Counted from the stretch's first letter, positions 36,401 through 44,957 are shown. The stretch: DNA of 64,000 bases from an uncultured Oscillospiraceae bacterium (GCA_934464775.1 CAKSKG010000003.1:103729-167728), one strand, 5' to 3'. Numbers and translations: made by a program. The notes: generated from the letters alone by a model not told the origin.

Positions 36401-37750
36401 GTGTTCAAGGCTGGAACTATCGGTACAGTTGCCGAAAAGACCGCATACGGCTATGTAAAGCATTATCTTGACGAAACGGGACAGCACGTGCCCCGTGCCG
36501 AAGAGGACAGACTCACCAAGGGCTGCACCGATGTAAAGCGTACAACGGGTCAGCACCCCGGAGGAATGGTCGTTATCCCGTCGAACTATGAAGTATATGA
36601 CTTTACAGCTGTTCAGCGTCCTGCCGAGGACCCCAATTCCATATTCGTCACAACTCACTACGACTTCCATTCGCTTCATGATACTATTTTGAAGCTTGAC
36701 GAGCTGGGACACGATTGTCCGACGCTTTATAAGCATCTCGAGGACCTGACGGGAGTTATGACAAAGGATATCTTCGCAGGCGATGAAAAGGTAATGAGCC
36801 TTTATACATCTCCCGAAGCCCTTGGCGTAACGGTTGAGGATATCGGCTGGGAAACGGGAACGCTGGCTCTGCCCGAAATGGGCACGCCCTTTGTAAAGGG
36901 AATGCTTCTTGAATCAAAGCCGAAGAAATTCTCCGACCTTTTGCAGATATCGGGACTTTCCCACGGTACGGACGTATGGCTGGGCAATGCGCAGGAGCTT
37001 ATCAAAAACGGCACCTGTACCATTTCCGAGGTTATCGGCTGCCGTGACGGTATCATGACATATCTTATCTATCACGGTGTTGACCCCAACCTTTCCTTTA
37101 AGATAATGGAGATCACCCGTAAGGGCAAGGCGCCGAAGCTGCTCACCGAGGAAATGAAGCAGAATATGCGTGACCATGATGTGCCGGAATGGTATATTGA
37201 CAGCTGTTTAAAGATCAAATATATGTTCCCGAAGGCTCATGCTGCGGCATATGTAATCGCTGCTCAGAAGCTGGGCTGGTACAAGATAAATTATCCGCTG
37301 GAATTTTATGCGACGATCTTCACGGTGCGAGGCGAAGATTTTGAGGCGGAAACCGCAATGCTTGGCCGTGAAGCCGTTAAAATGCGCATGAACGAGCTTA
37401 AATCCAAGGGAAATGACAGAACGGCAAAGGAATCGTCCACTCTTGATATGCTTATGATAATCAACGAGATGCTGGCAAGGGGACTGGAATTTCTGCCGAT
37501 CGATATTTATCATTCCGATGGACTGCGCTATCTCCCCGAAAACGGAAAGCTCCGTCTGCCGTTCTGTTCGGCGGCGGGAATCGGAAACAGTGCGGCTGTC
37601 GCTCTTCGTGAAGCTGCATTGAAAGGACCGTTCCTGTCGATCGACGAGGTTCAGGAAAGAAGCGGCGTGGGCAAGGGCGTTATCGAGACGCTTGAATCTA
37701 TCGGAGCTTTGGGAGATCTGCCGAAATCCGATCAGATATCGCTGTTCTGA
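33419..37750 (+). CDS. polC: DNA polymerase III alpha subunit, Gram-positive PolC type
   Basis: PolC is the main replicative polymerase of low-GC Gram-positive bacteria. The 1443-residue protein has the full order: an N-terminal region and OB fold (about 220-325), the PHP domain beginning ELHMHTNMSTLD near residue 335, an inserted proofreading exonuclease with VFDLETTGFSP (about 426), AHNAGFDTSFI and HHRAFEDAKM, the remainder of PHP, then the polymerase core with a four-cysteine zinc motif (CDSC ... CPKCG, about 914-940) and DKAPDIDLNFSGEYQ. It has its own promoter and a GGAG ribosome binding site. Length is normal for PolC. Confidence 0.98.
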   Translation: MLIKEFFSDYSDFIPNPIGRGEILKLTHNTEATKLTVYAKFGSLQRNENVCDFENGVCKALGIDELKLKCRYTPDLFETRYINEAIAVLKRSYAVINGHTRNAGLAEKDGAITVELKNGGAELLKRAGVDIALAKLLSEEFSRPFTVNITEKQSEEDPAAEYERALAEAYVNMPEPEASPEQTSPYGYNDIPEEKVTVDFTQLPIMCDDAEIVKGKRIYANTNMPIGSIREKMSNVVIWGDVFEYAEKEIKNKKGEEKRIVTVGITDYTSSISIKDFQNKDDENIYKKLKEGTTVVVRGRVDFDTFDNELQVKANDIMLVKRIKRTDKCEEKRVELHMHTNMSTLDAVTPVEKLINQAFSWGHKAIAITDHGGVQAFPAAYDCVQGIRKGGGDFKVIYGCEAYSVDDCADAVDLYKDAPLTGQLIVFDLETTGFSPTGERIIEYGAVKLNNLELGETFSEFVNPEKEVPPRITELTGITNDMVKDAPPQEEILRKFIEYCGPDPVLIAHNAGFDTSFIRAACERYGIEFNFTTVDTVVMSRGMLTELKKHKLDVVAKALGLGEFDHHRAFEDAKMLGRIFIKLAGRLISEQGISNISEIDKCLKGVDPRNLRTYHQIIIAKNSVGLKNLYKLVSIGHTKYYKRRPRIPISELKMHREGLIVGSACESGELFTAVREGRSNSVLRQIASLYDYLEIQPVLNNEFLIRSDEYPDINTIEDLQELNKKIVQLGEEMNIPVVATCDVHFMNKDDAVFRKILMYGKFSDAEFQPPLYLRTTDEMLEEFAYLGEEKAREVVITNPNMIADMCDPDIRPIPPGTYTPSMDNAEEELPRITWETAKKIYGDPLPEVVEKRLEKELNSIIKNGFAVLYMIAQKLVANSNEHGYQVGSRGSVGSSFVANMSGISEVNSLPPHYICDSCKHSEFFMDGSVGSGYDLPPKKCPKCGAEMRREGHDIPFETFLGFNGDKAPDIDLNFSGEYQTSAHKYTETLFGSENVFKAGTIGTVAEKTAYGYVKHYLDETGQHVPRAEEDRLTKGCTDVKRTTGQHPGGMVVIPSNYEVYDFTAVQRPAEDPNSIFVTTHYDFHSLHDTILKLDELGHDCPTLYKHLEDLTGVMTKDIFAGDEKVMSLYTSPEALGVTVEDIGWETGTLALPEMGTPFVKGMLLESKPKKFSDLLQISGLSHGTDVWLGNAQELIKNGTCTISEVIGCRDGIMTYLIYHGVDPNLSFKIMEITRKGKAPKLLTEEMKQNMRDHDVPEWYIDSCLKIKYMFPKAHAAAYVIAAQKLGWYKINYPLEFYATIFTVRGEDFEAETAMLGREAVKMRMNELKSKGNDRTAKESSTLDMLMIINEMLARGLEFLPIDIYHSDGLRYLPENGKLRLPFCSAAGIGNSAAVALREAALKGPFLSIDEVQERSGVGKGVIETLESIGALGDLPKSDQISLF

Positions 37751-37821
37751 TGTTATTTTGCCTGTTTTATTTAACATTTTCATGAAGATATAGTACAAAA
37801 CGGCAAAATATCGGATATTGC

Positions 37822-37850
37822 TTGACAAGATATATTCAATATGATATTAT
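37822..37850 (+). promoter_or_regulatory. Predicted sigma-A promoter of the histidine operon
   Basis: -35 TTGACA (37822-37827), 17-bp spacer, -10 TATTAT (37845-37850). The leader to hisZ is about 64 nt and holds no run of histidine codons or T-box-like fold, so attenuation control is not apparent. Confidence 0.82.
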
Positions 37851-37920
37851 AGTATCATGCTAATACATTAAAGTGCGTATAAAGAAAAGATTTATTATAT
37901 AAAGGATGGTATGTTTTCAG

Positions 37921-39117
37921 ATGAAAAGCTTTGATTTGATTTCCCCCGAGGGAACAAGGGATCTTATTCTTGGCGATTGTGCAGTTGTTCGTACCGTTGA
38001 GGAAAAGCTTCACGGTATATTCAAGTCCAGAGGATTCAGCGAGGTCATTACTCCCGGGCTGGAATTTTATGATGTATTCAATCAGAAGTCGAGATATTTC
38101 CCTCAGGAAAGTATGTATAAGCTGGTGGATTCAAAGGGCAGACTGCTTGTTGTCCGTCCCGATTCAACAATGCCTATCGCAAGAGTTGTTTCCACAAGAT
38201 TCCGTGAGCAGCCTCTTCCTTTAAGACTTTATTACAGCCAGAACGTATTCCGCAGCAAGCCCAGCATGAGAGGCAGAAGCGATGAGATACGTCAGACAGG
38301 AATCGAGCTTATAGGCTCTTCCTCCAGCAGACGTGCCGATATTGAAGTTATCGCAACAGCTATCGAGGTGCTTTCCTCCTGCGGAACAGATGATTTCCGC
38401 CTTGAGATCGGTCATATCGGCTTCTTCAAGGAGCTTGCGGCTGGACTTGGCGCAGATGCTGATACGGTTGAGCAGATCAGAAGCTGCATCGAAGTAAAGA
38501 ATTATCCCGCACTGAATGATCTGCTTGACGCTTTCGGTGACAACAGTGCGGCAAAGGCGCTGAAAATGCTTCCCAGACTTTTCGGCGGCATTGAGGTGTT
38601 TGACGCAGCCGCAGAGCTTTTCTCCGATGAAAAGACGGAAAAGGTGCTTTCCGAGCTTAAATACATCTATCAGAGCATATGCAGCCTTGGCTATGAGGGC
38701 AAGGTAACGGTGGATCTTGGTATCGTAAACAAGATGGACTATTACACGGGCATCGTTTTAAAGGGATATCTCAGCGGATTTGGTGATGCGGTGCTTTCGG
38801 GCGGACGCTATGACAAGCTTCTTTCCGAATACGGTTATGATGTTTCCGCAACGGGCTTTGCAGTAAATGAGGACGCCGTTGCAAGAGTTCTCAGCCGTGA
38901 AAAGGACTACACTCCAGCTCCTGCCGATGTGCTTGTTTTCGGTGAGGACGGCTATGAGACGGCTGCCGTAATGCATTGCAGAAAGCTTGCTTCCGAGGGT
39001 CTTATCGCAGAAAATGCTGTATGTGATACGATCGAAGATGCAAAAGCATATGCAAAGAGCAAAAATATCCGCCGTGTTGTATCGGTCGGTGCCGATATCA
39101 AAGAAATTTCACTGTAA
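37921..39117 (+). CDS. hisZ: ATP phosphoribosyltransferase regulatory subunit
   Basis: HisZ is a catalytically inactive histidyl-tRNA synthetase paralog that binds short HisG and mediates histidine feedback. The 398-residue protein starts MKSFDLISPEGTRDLI at 37921, with AAAGGATGG upstream; the in-frame ATG at 37906 overlaps that signal. Class II synthetase motifs persist (RPDSTMPIARV, LRLYYSQNVFRS, MDYYTGIVLKGY), while the tRNA anticodon-binding domain is replaced by a short C-terminal part. First gene of hisZ-G-D-C-B-H-F-I-E. Confidence 0.95.
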   Translation: MKSFDLISPEGTRDLILGDCAVVRTVEEKLHGIFKSRGFSEVITPGLEFYDVFNQKSRYFPQESMYKLVDSKGRLLVVRPDSTMPIARVVSTRFREQPLPLRLYYSQNVFRSKPSMRGRSDEIRQTGIELIGSSSSRRADIEVIATAIEVLSSCGTDDFRLEIGHIGFFKELAAGLGADADTVEQIRSCIEVKNYPALNDLLDAFGDNSAAKALKMLPRLFGGIEVFDAAAELFSDEKTEKVLSELKYIYQSICSLGYEGKVTVDLGIVNKMDYYTGIVLKGYLSGFGDAVLSGGRYDKLLSEYGYDVSATGFAVNEDAVARVLSREKDYTPAPADVLVFGEDGYETAAVMHCRKLASEGLIAENAVCDTIEDAKAYAKSKNIRRVVSVGADIKEISL

Positions 39118-39139
39118 GCTGAAAGGATAGATACATATT

Positions 39140-39775
39140 ATGAAGATAAATGAAAAACCTCTGCGCATTGCTCTTACAAAGGGCAGGCTTGAAAAGGATA
39201 CAGTAGGTCTGCTTGAAAAGATCGGATATGACTGCACAGCCGTACACGAAAAAGGCAGAAAGCTGATTCTTCCCGTAGGCGATTCGATCGAAGTGGTGCT
39301 TGCAAAGGCTGCCGATGTTATCACATATGTTGAAAACGGCGTATGCGATCTTGGTGTTGTGGGCAAGGACACTATCATGGAAATGAACGGAAAGTTCTTT
39401 GAAATGGTTGATCTGGGCTTCGGAAAGTGCCGCTTTGCACTTGCAGGCAAAAAGGGCGAGGATTTTTACGCAGGCTATGATGTAAAAACAATTGCCACAA
39501 AATATCCCAACGTTGCGAGAGGATATTTTGAAAAGAAAAACATGGACGTTGATATTGTGAAGATCGAGGGAAGCGTTGAGCTTGCTCCTCTGCTTGGTCT
39601 TGCGGACGCTATCGTTGATATCGTTGAAACAGGCACAACGCTCAGGGAAAACGGTCTTGAGGTATATGAGGAGATCGCTCCCATTTCCGCAAGAATGATT
39701 GCAAATATGGTAAGTCTGAAGCTTCGCAAGAATGAGATTGAAGCGCTTATTGATTCGATAGAAAAGAATATATAA
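39140..39775 (+). CDS. hisG: ATP phosphoribosyltransferase catalytic subunit, short form
   Basis: HisG joins ATP and PRPP, the first step of histidine synthesis. At 211 residues it is the short form, which lacks the C-terminal regulatory domain and needs HisZ, encoded just upstream. Motifs: LRIALTKGRLEKDTVGLLEK at the start, CDLGVVGKDTIME, and the PRPP-binding loop ADAIVDIVETGTTLREN. The gap to hisZ is 22 nt, with a GAAAGGATAG ribosome binding site. Confidence 0.97.
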   Translation: MKINEKPLRIALTKGRLEKDTVGLLEKIGYDCTAVHEKGRKLILPVGDSIEVVLAKAADVITYVENGVCDLGVVGKDTIMEMNGKFFEMVDLGFGKCRFALAGKKGEDFYAGYDVKTIATKYPNVARGYFEKKNMDVDIVKIEGSVELAPLLGLADAIVDIVETGTTLRENGLEVYEEIAPISARMIANMVSLKLRKNEIEALIDSIEKNI

Positions 39776-39790
39776 CGGAGGTATGCTGAA

Positions 39791-41074
39791 ATGATAAGAA
39801 AGATCATTGCCGACGGAAAGGCTGAAAAGGATTTTCTGAAGGAAGTTGAAAAGAGAAACGGCGAGACCGATAAAAAAGTATCGGAGATAGTTTCCGATAT
39901 CATTGATAATGTTAAGGAAAAGGGCGACGCTGCCGTTAAGGATTATACCCTTAAATTTGACGGCAAGCTCCCCAAGTATTATGAGGTTCCCCGTGACGTC
40001 ATCAATGATGCGCTCACAGAGGCTGATCCCGAATTTACAAATGCACTGCTGAACGCCATGGAAAACATCACGGCTTTCCACAACCGTCAGAAGGAGCAGG
40101 GATTTATTGATCCCCACGACAACGGCGTTATCCTCGGTCAGAGGGTAAGAGGACTGGAAAGAGTCGGACTTTACGTTCCCGGCGGCACAGCTGCTTATCC
40201 TTCCTCCGTGCTTATGAACGCTGTTCCCGCAAAGATCGCAGGCGTTAAGGAGATCATCATGGTAACACCTCCCATGAAGAACGGTGAGCCTAACCCCGAT
40301 ATACTTACAGCTGCCGCTATCTGCGGAGTTGACAGAGTATTCATGGCAGGCGGCGCACAGGCCATCGCAGCTCTTGCCTGCGGAACAGAGGAGATTCCCA
40401 AGGTAGACAAGATCGTCGGCCCCGGAAATATTTTCGTTGCAACCGCAAAGAAGCTGCTCTACGGAAAGGTAGACATCGACATGATCGCAGGTCCCAGCGA
40501 GATCCTTATCGTTGCCGATGAGACTGCAAATCCAAAGTTCCTTGCCGCCGACCTTATGTCACAGGCCGAGCATGACAAGATCGCATCTGCAATTCTCATT
40601 ACAACAAGCGAGAAGATCGCAGACGAAACATCTGCCGAGATCGAGCGTCAGATGCAGGAGCTTTCCAGAAAGGAGATCATCTCCGCTTCGATAGACAGCT
40701 ATGGCGCAATCATCGTTGCAGATACGCTTGATTATGCTATCGAGCTGGCAAATGATCTTGCTCCCGAGCACCTTGAGATACAGGTAGAGAATCCCATGCA
40801 GTATCTTGGCAGACTTGACAATGTAGGTTCTATCTTTATGGGACAGTACGCTCCCGAGCCTCTCGGAGATTATTTTGCAGGTCCCAACCACGTTCTTCCC
40901 ACAAGCGGCACAGCAAGATTTTTCTCACCTCTTTCCGTCAACAGCTTCACAAAGCGCTCCAGCTTCATTTACTATACGGAGCAGGCACTGCTTGACGCAA
41001 AGGACGATATTGTATGCATAGCCGAAAAGGAAGGCCTTACAGCACACGCAAATGCTATCAAGGTAAGATTCTGA
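39791..41074 (+). CDS. hisD: Histidinol dehydrogenase
   Basis: HisD performs the final two NAD-dependent oxidations, histidinol to histidine, using a bound zinc ion. The 427-residue protein has the family signatures GLYVPGGTAAYPSSVLMNAV near residue 122, MAGGAQAIAALACGTE, KIVGPGNIFVATAKK, and DLMSQAEHDKIASAILIT with zinc-binding Gln and His. Another zinc ligand region, APEPLGDYFAGPNHVLPTSG, is intact. It follows hisG by 15 nt. Confidence 0.98.
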   Translation: MIRKIIADGKAEKDFLKEVEKRNGETDKKVSEIVSDIIDNVKEKGDAAVKDYTLKFDGKLPKYYEVPRDVINDALTEADPEFTNALLNAMENITAFHNRQKEQGFIDPHDNGVILGQRVRGLERVGLYVPGGTAAYPSSVLMNAVPAKIAGVKEIIMVTPPMKNGEPNPDILTAAAICGVDRVFMAGGAQAIAALACGTEEIPKVDKIVGPGNIFVATAKKLLYGKVDIDMIAGPSEILIVADETANPKFLAADLMSQAEHDKIASAILITTSEKIADETSAEIERQMQELSRKEIISASIDSYGAIIVADTLDYAIELANDLAPEHLEIQVENPMQYLGRLDNVGSIFMGQYAPEPLGDYFAGPNHVLPTSGTARFFSPLSVNSFTKRSSFIYYTEQALLDAKDDIVCIAEKEGLTAHANAIKVRF

Positions 41075-41095
41075 TAATAAAGAAAAGGTGATCTG

Positions 41096-42178
41096 ATGTC
41101 ATATGAACTGACCAAAAAGCTTCAGTCCGTTGAAGCCTATGATCCTGTCAGCGCCGAATATGCGATACATCTTGACGCAAATGAATCGTTTATCGACATT
41201 GGCAGCGATGCACCCGAGATCGCAGAAAAAATAGCAAATGAAATAAAAAATGTCAGCCTGAACAGATATCCCGATCCTAAGGCGTCGGGACCTGTGGCTG
41301 CATTTTCGGAGTATTACGGTATTCCGACGAAATATATTACGGCGGGAAACGGCTCAGACGAGCTTATTTCGCTGATAGTTGAAAATTTTCTCGAAAAGGG
41401 AGATACACTGCTGACTCTTTCGCCGGATTTTTCAATGTATGCATTTTACGGAAGCCTCAGCGAGCTTAAAGTTCACGCTATGCCCAAGGAGGATAATCTG
41501 ACGGTAAGCATTCCCAAGATGGTCGAGTTTTGCAACAACAATGACGTAAAGGCAGTGATCTTCTCAAATCCATGCAATCCCACCTCGATCGGCATCAGCC
41601 GTGAGGACATTATAAGGCTTGTAAAAAATCTTTTCTGCCTTGTTATCGTTGACGAGGCTTATATGGATTTCTGGGATCAGTCCGTGCTGGACGCCGTTTC
41701 GGAATATGATAATCTTATCGTACTGAAAACCTGCTCAAAGGCAATGGGCATGGCGGCAGTGAGAATGGGCTTTGCCGTTGCCTGCGAGAATATCACAAAT
41801 GCACTTAGGACGGTAAAATCACCGTATAACACCGATACCATATCGCAGATAATAGCTAAAACTGTGCTTATGGAAAAGGATTACCTCAAAGGCTGTACAG
41901 AAAGGATAATCGAAAGCAGAAAGAAGCTCAATAAGGCTCTTATCGAGTTTGCGGCGGAATATCCCAAGTTTGACAAGGTGTATGAATCGGTCACCAATTT
42001 TATATTTATAAAAACAGCGGCGGCGCAGGAGATCTCCGATAAGCTTGCGGAAAGATCAATTTCCGTAAGACGTTTCGGAACAGCTTATCTCCGCATAACC
42101 GCAGGTTCGGACAGCGAAAACGAAGCGCTTATGAAAGCACTGCATGAGATAGCGGCGGAAACGTCCGAAAAAGCCTGA
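41096..42178 (+). CDS. hisC: Histidinol-phosphate aminotransferase, operon copy
   Basis: The 360-residue fold-type I PLP enzyme has HLDANESFID at the N-terminus, NPCNPTSIGI, VIVDEAYMDF and the PLP lysine in KTCSKAMGMAAVRMG. It lies between hisD and hisB, so it is the main candidate for imidazole-acetol-phosphate transamination. A second, clearly different hisC-like gene (352 residues) lies at 13179-14237. The start is 21 nt after hisD with AAAGGTG upstream. Confidence 0.94.
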   Translation: MSYELTKKLQSVEAYDPVSAEYAIHLDANESFIDIGSDAPEIAEKIANEIKNVSLNRYPDPKASGPVAAFSEYYGIPTKYITAGNGSDELISLIVENFLEKGDTLLTLSPDFSMYAFYGSLSELKVHAMPKEDNLTVSIPKMVEFCNNNDVKAVIFSNPCNPTSIGISREDIIRLVKNLFCLVIVDEAYMDFWDQSVLDAVSEYDNLIVLKTCSKAMGMAAVRMGFAVACENITNALRTVKSPYNTDTISQIIAKTVLMEKDYLKGCTERIIESRKKLNKALIEFAAEYPKFDKVYESVTNFIFIKTAAAQEISDKLAERSISVRRFGTAYLRITAGSDSENEALMKALHEIAAETSEKA

Positions 42179-42192
42179 AAGGAGAGCTGAAA

Positions 42193-42774
42193 ATGTCACG
42201 TTCGGCAGAAATTACAAGAAAGACCCGTGAGACGGATATATATGTCAAGCTGGAGCTTGACGGCAGCGGAAAATACGATATCGACACGGGAATAGGTTTT
42301 TTTGACCATATGCTTACTGCGCTGACGGTCCACAGCGGCATGGATATGACGGTCAAGGTAAAGGGCGATCTTTATGTTGACGGACATCATTCCGTTGAGG
42401 ACACCGGAATCGTTATCGGCACGGCTTTCAAGCAGGCGATAGGCGATATGAAGGGTATTGCACGTTACGGCACTTCATTCATTCCCATGGACGAAAGTCT
42501 TGGATTCTGCTGTCTTGACATATCCAACCGTCCGTTTCTGGTGTTTGACGCTGACTTTACCGATATGAGGATAGGTCAGTATGACAGCTGTCTCACAGAA
42601 GAATTTTTCCGTGCCTTTGCCATGAACAGCGGCATCACGCTGCATCTTCGCTGCGAATACGGAAAGAACGATCACCACAAGACAGAGGCTCTTTTCAAGG
42701 CTGCGGCTCACGCTCTGAAGCAGGCAAAGGAGCTTAAAAGCGGAGAAATCTTATCAACAAAGGGTGTGCTTTGA
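42193..42774 (+). CDS. hisB: Imidazoleglycerol-phosphate dehydratase
   Basis: HisB dehydrates imidazoleglycerol phosphate. The 193-residue monofunctional enzyme has the manganese-binding motifs GFFDHMLTALTVHSG, DGHHSVEDTGI and NDHHKTEALFKA. The HAD-type histidinol phosphatase domain fused in E. coli HisB is absent. Its stop codon overlaps the hisH start codon by one base (TGATG), implying translational coupling. Confidence 0.97.
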   Translation: MSRSAEITRKTRETDIYVKLELDGSGKYDIDTGIGFFDHMLTALTVHSGMDMTVKVKGDLYVDGHHSVEDTGIVIGTAFKQAIGDMKGIARYGTSFIPMDESLGFCCLDISNRPFLVFDADFTDMRIGQYDSCLTEEFFRAFAMNSGITLHLRCEYGKNDHHKTEALFKAAAHALKQAKELKSGEILSTKGVL

Positions 42775-43373
42775 TGATTGCAATTATTGATTACGGTGCA
42801 GGAAATATTTTCAGCGTTAAAAATGCTCTCGATTATCTCGGCGTAAAATCGGGGCTTACAAAGGAAAAGTCCGATATTGAAAATGCCGACGGAATAATTC
42901 TTCCGGGCGTAGGAGCTTTCCCTTGGGCAATGAATATGCTGGAAAAGTCGGGGCTTACAGAGACTGTAAAGCAGCAGGCTGTACAGAAGCCGTTCCTTGG
43001 AATATGCCTTGGAATGCAGCTGCTTTTTGACAAGGGCTATGAGTTTGAGGAAACGAACGGTCTCGGACTTATCAGCGGAAAAGTTGAGCTTATGGAGACA
43101 GGGGGACTTTCTCTGCCTCACATCGGCTGGAACAAGCTTGAAATAAATCATGACTGCGAGCTGCTTAACGGAGTTGGCGAGGAATACGTGTACTTTGTAC
43201 ATTCCTATGCGGCAATATGCGGCTCCGACGATGTTGCGGCTTACTGCGATTACGGCGGAAAGCGCACGGCTCTTGTAAACAAGGGCACGGTCTACGGCGC
43301 ACAGTTCCACCCCGAAAAGAGCGGTGCTGTGGGACTTAAAATGCTCCGCAACTTTGCGGATATGGTAAAGTAA
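42774..43373 (+). CDS. hisH: Imidazole glycerol phosphate synthase, glutaminase subunit
   Basis: HisH releases ammonia from glutamine for HisF. The 200-residue class I glutamine amidotransferase has the oxyanion segment LPGVGAFPWAM, the nucleophile elbow GICLGMQLLF with the catalytic cysteine, and the histidine/glutamate pair in AQFHPEKSG. The ATG at 42774 overlaps the hisB stop; the TTG three bases earlier is not needed. In many bacteria hisA sits between hisH and hisF; here the next gene is hisF, 22 nt downstream. Confidence 0.97.
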   Translation: MIAIIDYGAGNIFSVKNALDYLGVKSGLTKEKSDIENADGIILPGVGAFPWAMNMLEKSGLTETVKQQAVQKPFLGICLGMQLLFDKGYEFEETNGLGLISGKVELMETGGLSLPHIGWNKLEINHDCELLNGVGEEYVYFVHSYAAICGSDDVAAYCDYGGKRTALVNKGTVYGAQFHPEKSGAVGLKMLRNFADMVK

Positions 43374-43395
43374 TACGGACGAAAGGAAGATATAA

Positions 43396-44157
43396 ATGCT
43401 TGCAAAAAGAATTATTCCATGTCTTGACGTCCGTGACGGCAAGGTCGTAAAGGGCATAAACTTTGTTGGTATCAAGGAAGTGGGCGATCCTGTTGAATGT
43501 GCTGCCGAGTACGACAGACAGGGCGCAGATGAAATAGTTTTCCTTGACATCACCGCATCAAACGAGGACAGAGGAACAATGCTGGACGTTGTCAGCAGAA
43601 CTGCCAAAAAGGTTTTCGTACCGCTTACGGTGGGCGGAGGCATACGCACTATCGACGATTTCCGCGATACTCTCCGTGCAGGTGCGGACAAGGTTTCCGT
43701 GAACTCTGCGGCTGTAAAAAATCCCTCGCTTATCAGTGAAGCGGCGGATATTTTCGGGAGGCAGTGTGTTGTTGTTGCCATCGACGCAAAGAAGTGTCCC
43801 GACGGTCATTATACCGTTGTTATAAACGGCGGACGAATCGACATGGGCATTGATGCAGTTGAATGGGCAAAAAAGGCCGAGGAGCTGGGTGCGGGTGAGA
43901 TACTTCTCACATCAATGGACACCGACGGCGTAAAGGGCGGATTTGATATTGATATGCTCAATGCTGTATGCAGCGTTGTGAATATTCCCGTTATCGCCAG
44001 CGGCGGCTGCGGAAAGCTCAGTCATTTTACCGATGTTTTTGAGCAGACAGGCGCATCTGCTGCACTTGCGGCTTCACTTTTCCATTATAAGGAGCTTACC
44101 GTGGGTGAGGTAAAGGAAGAAATGAAGCGTCACAATATCCCCGTCAGAACAGTCTGA
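43396..44157 (+). CDS. hisF: Imidazole glycerol phosphate synthase, cyclase subunit
   Basis: HisF closes the imidazole ring. The 253-residue (beta/alpha)8 barrel has the HisF-type start RIIPCLDVRDGKVVKGINF with the catalytic aspartate, the phosphate-binding TVGGGIRT and ASGGCGKLSHF loops, and ILLTSMDTDGVKGGFD, whose aspartate is the second catalytic residue. These features identify HisF and exclude its paralog HisA. It follows hisH by 22 nt. Confidence 0.97.
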   Translation: MLAKRIIPCLDVRDGKVVKGINFVGIKEVGDPVECAAEYDRQGADEIVFLDITASNEDRGTMLDVVSRTAKKVFVPLTVGGGIRTIDDFRDTLRAGADKVSVNSAAVKNPSLISEAADIFGRQCVVVAIDAKKCPDGHYTVVINGGRIDMGIDAVEWAKKAEELGAGEILLTSMDTDGVKGGFDIDMLNAVCSVVNIPVIASGGCGKLSHFTDVFEQTGASAALAASLFHYKELTVGEVKEEMKRHNIPVRTV

Positions 44158-44177
44158 CGAAGAAAGGAAGCTCACAA

Positions 44178-44597
44178 ATGGGACTTATCGAAGAAACAAA
44201 CGAGCTTATGCTGGACTGGAACAAGATATGTGATATGCCCAAGGAAAATCACGTTATACCTGTTGCAATTCAGAATTACAACACAAAGGAAGTAATCCTT
44301 GTGGCATATATCAACGAGGAAGCGCTGAAAGAATCTATCAGACTGAAAAAGGCTGTTTTCTGGAGCACATCGAGAAACAAGCTATGGTTCAAGGGCGCCG
44401 AATCGGGCAATACGTTTACTCTGAAGCATATTTTTGTGAACTGCGAGCAGAATTCACTGGTGTTTCAGGTAACTCCCGACAAGGGAAATATCTGCCATAC
44501 AAGCTATAACGGCGTGGCAAACAACTGCTATTACCGCGAGCTTGACATGGAAAGCGGAAAATTAATAAATCTTAATGAAACAGGAGAATCGAAATGA
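44178..44597 (+). CDS. hisI: Phosphoribosyl-AMP cyclohydrolase, divergent metal site
   Basis: HisI opens the purine ring of phosphoribosyl-AMP. The 139-residue protein has VAYINEEAL, the FWSTSRNKLWFKG block and CHTSYN expected of the family. The usual acidic metal motif (DCDxDAL) reads NCEQNSL (88-94). The second zinc cysteine is C117, eleven residues after C106 rather than the more common seven-residue spacing. Similar variants may form their own clade. Its end overlaps hisE by 4 nt, as a separate gene rather than the fused hisIE of many bacteria. Confidence 0.88.
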   Translation: MGLIEETNELMLDWNKICDMPKENHVIPVAIQNYNTKEVILVAYINEEALKESIRLKKAVFWSTSRNKLWFKGAESGNTFTLKHIFVNCEQNSLVFQVTPDKGNICHTSYNGVANNCYYRELDMESGKLINLNETGESK

Positions 44598-44932
44598 CCG
44601 TATATCAGGAAATATTTGAAGTATTAAAGGAAAGAAAAAAGATGTTCGACAGCGGCAACGCTCCCGAAAAGTCTTACACCTGCTACCTCTTTGAAAAGGG
44701 TGTTGACAAGATATGCAAAAAGGTAGGCGAAGAGGCTGCCGAAACTATCATTGCCGCTAAGAACGGTGACAATGACGAGCTGAAAAACGAGATCAACGAT
44801 CTGCTGTATCATGTCATGGTGCTTGCTGTAAATCAGGGACTTGACTGGTCCGACGTTGAAAAGGTGCTTGACGAGAGAAATGAAAAGATTGGCAATCTCA
44901 AGACTTTCCACCAGACCGACAAGAACACATAA
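44594..44932 (+). CDS. hisE: Phosphoribosyl-ATP pyrophosphatase
   Basis: HisE removes pyrophosphate from phosphoribosyl-ATP, the second step of histidine synthesis. The 112-residue helical MazG-like protein has KSYTCYLFEKGVDKI, the metal-binding KVGEEAAETIIAAKN and ELKNEINDLLYHVMVL. Its start overlaps the hisI stop in an ATGA junction. It is the last gene of the operon and is followed by a strong terminator. Confidence 0.96.
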   Translation: MTVYQEIFEVLKERKKMFDSGNAPEKSYTCYLFEKGVDKICKKVGEEAAETIIAAKNGDNDELKNEINDLLYHVMVLAVNQGLDWSDVEKVLDERNEKIGNLKTFHQTDKNT

Positions 44933-44957
44933 TAATTATCCCGAACGATATATTTAT

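Noticed and set aside
37754..37808. Terminator after polC
   Set aside because: TTTTGCC and GGCAAAA arms exist, but the loop is about 28 nt and the stem is AT-rich with a bulge and no T-run; not convincing.
37851..37920. T-box or histidine attenuator before hisZ
   Set aside because: The leader is only about 64 nt, with no histidine codon run, specifier loop or terminator/antiterminator pair.
39098..40117. 339-codon minus-strand open frame across hisG and hisD
   Set aside because: Lies opposite two well-defined histidine genes and shows no known motif.
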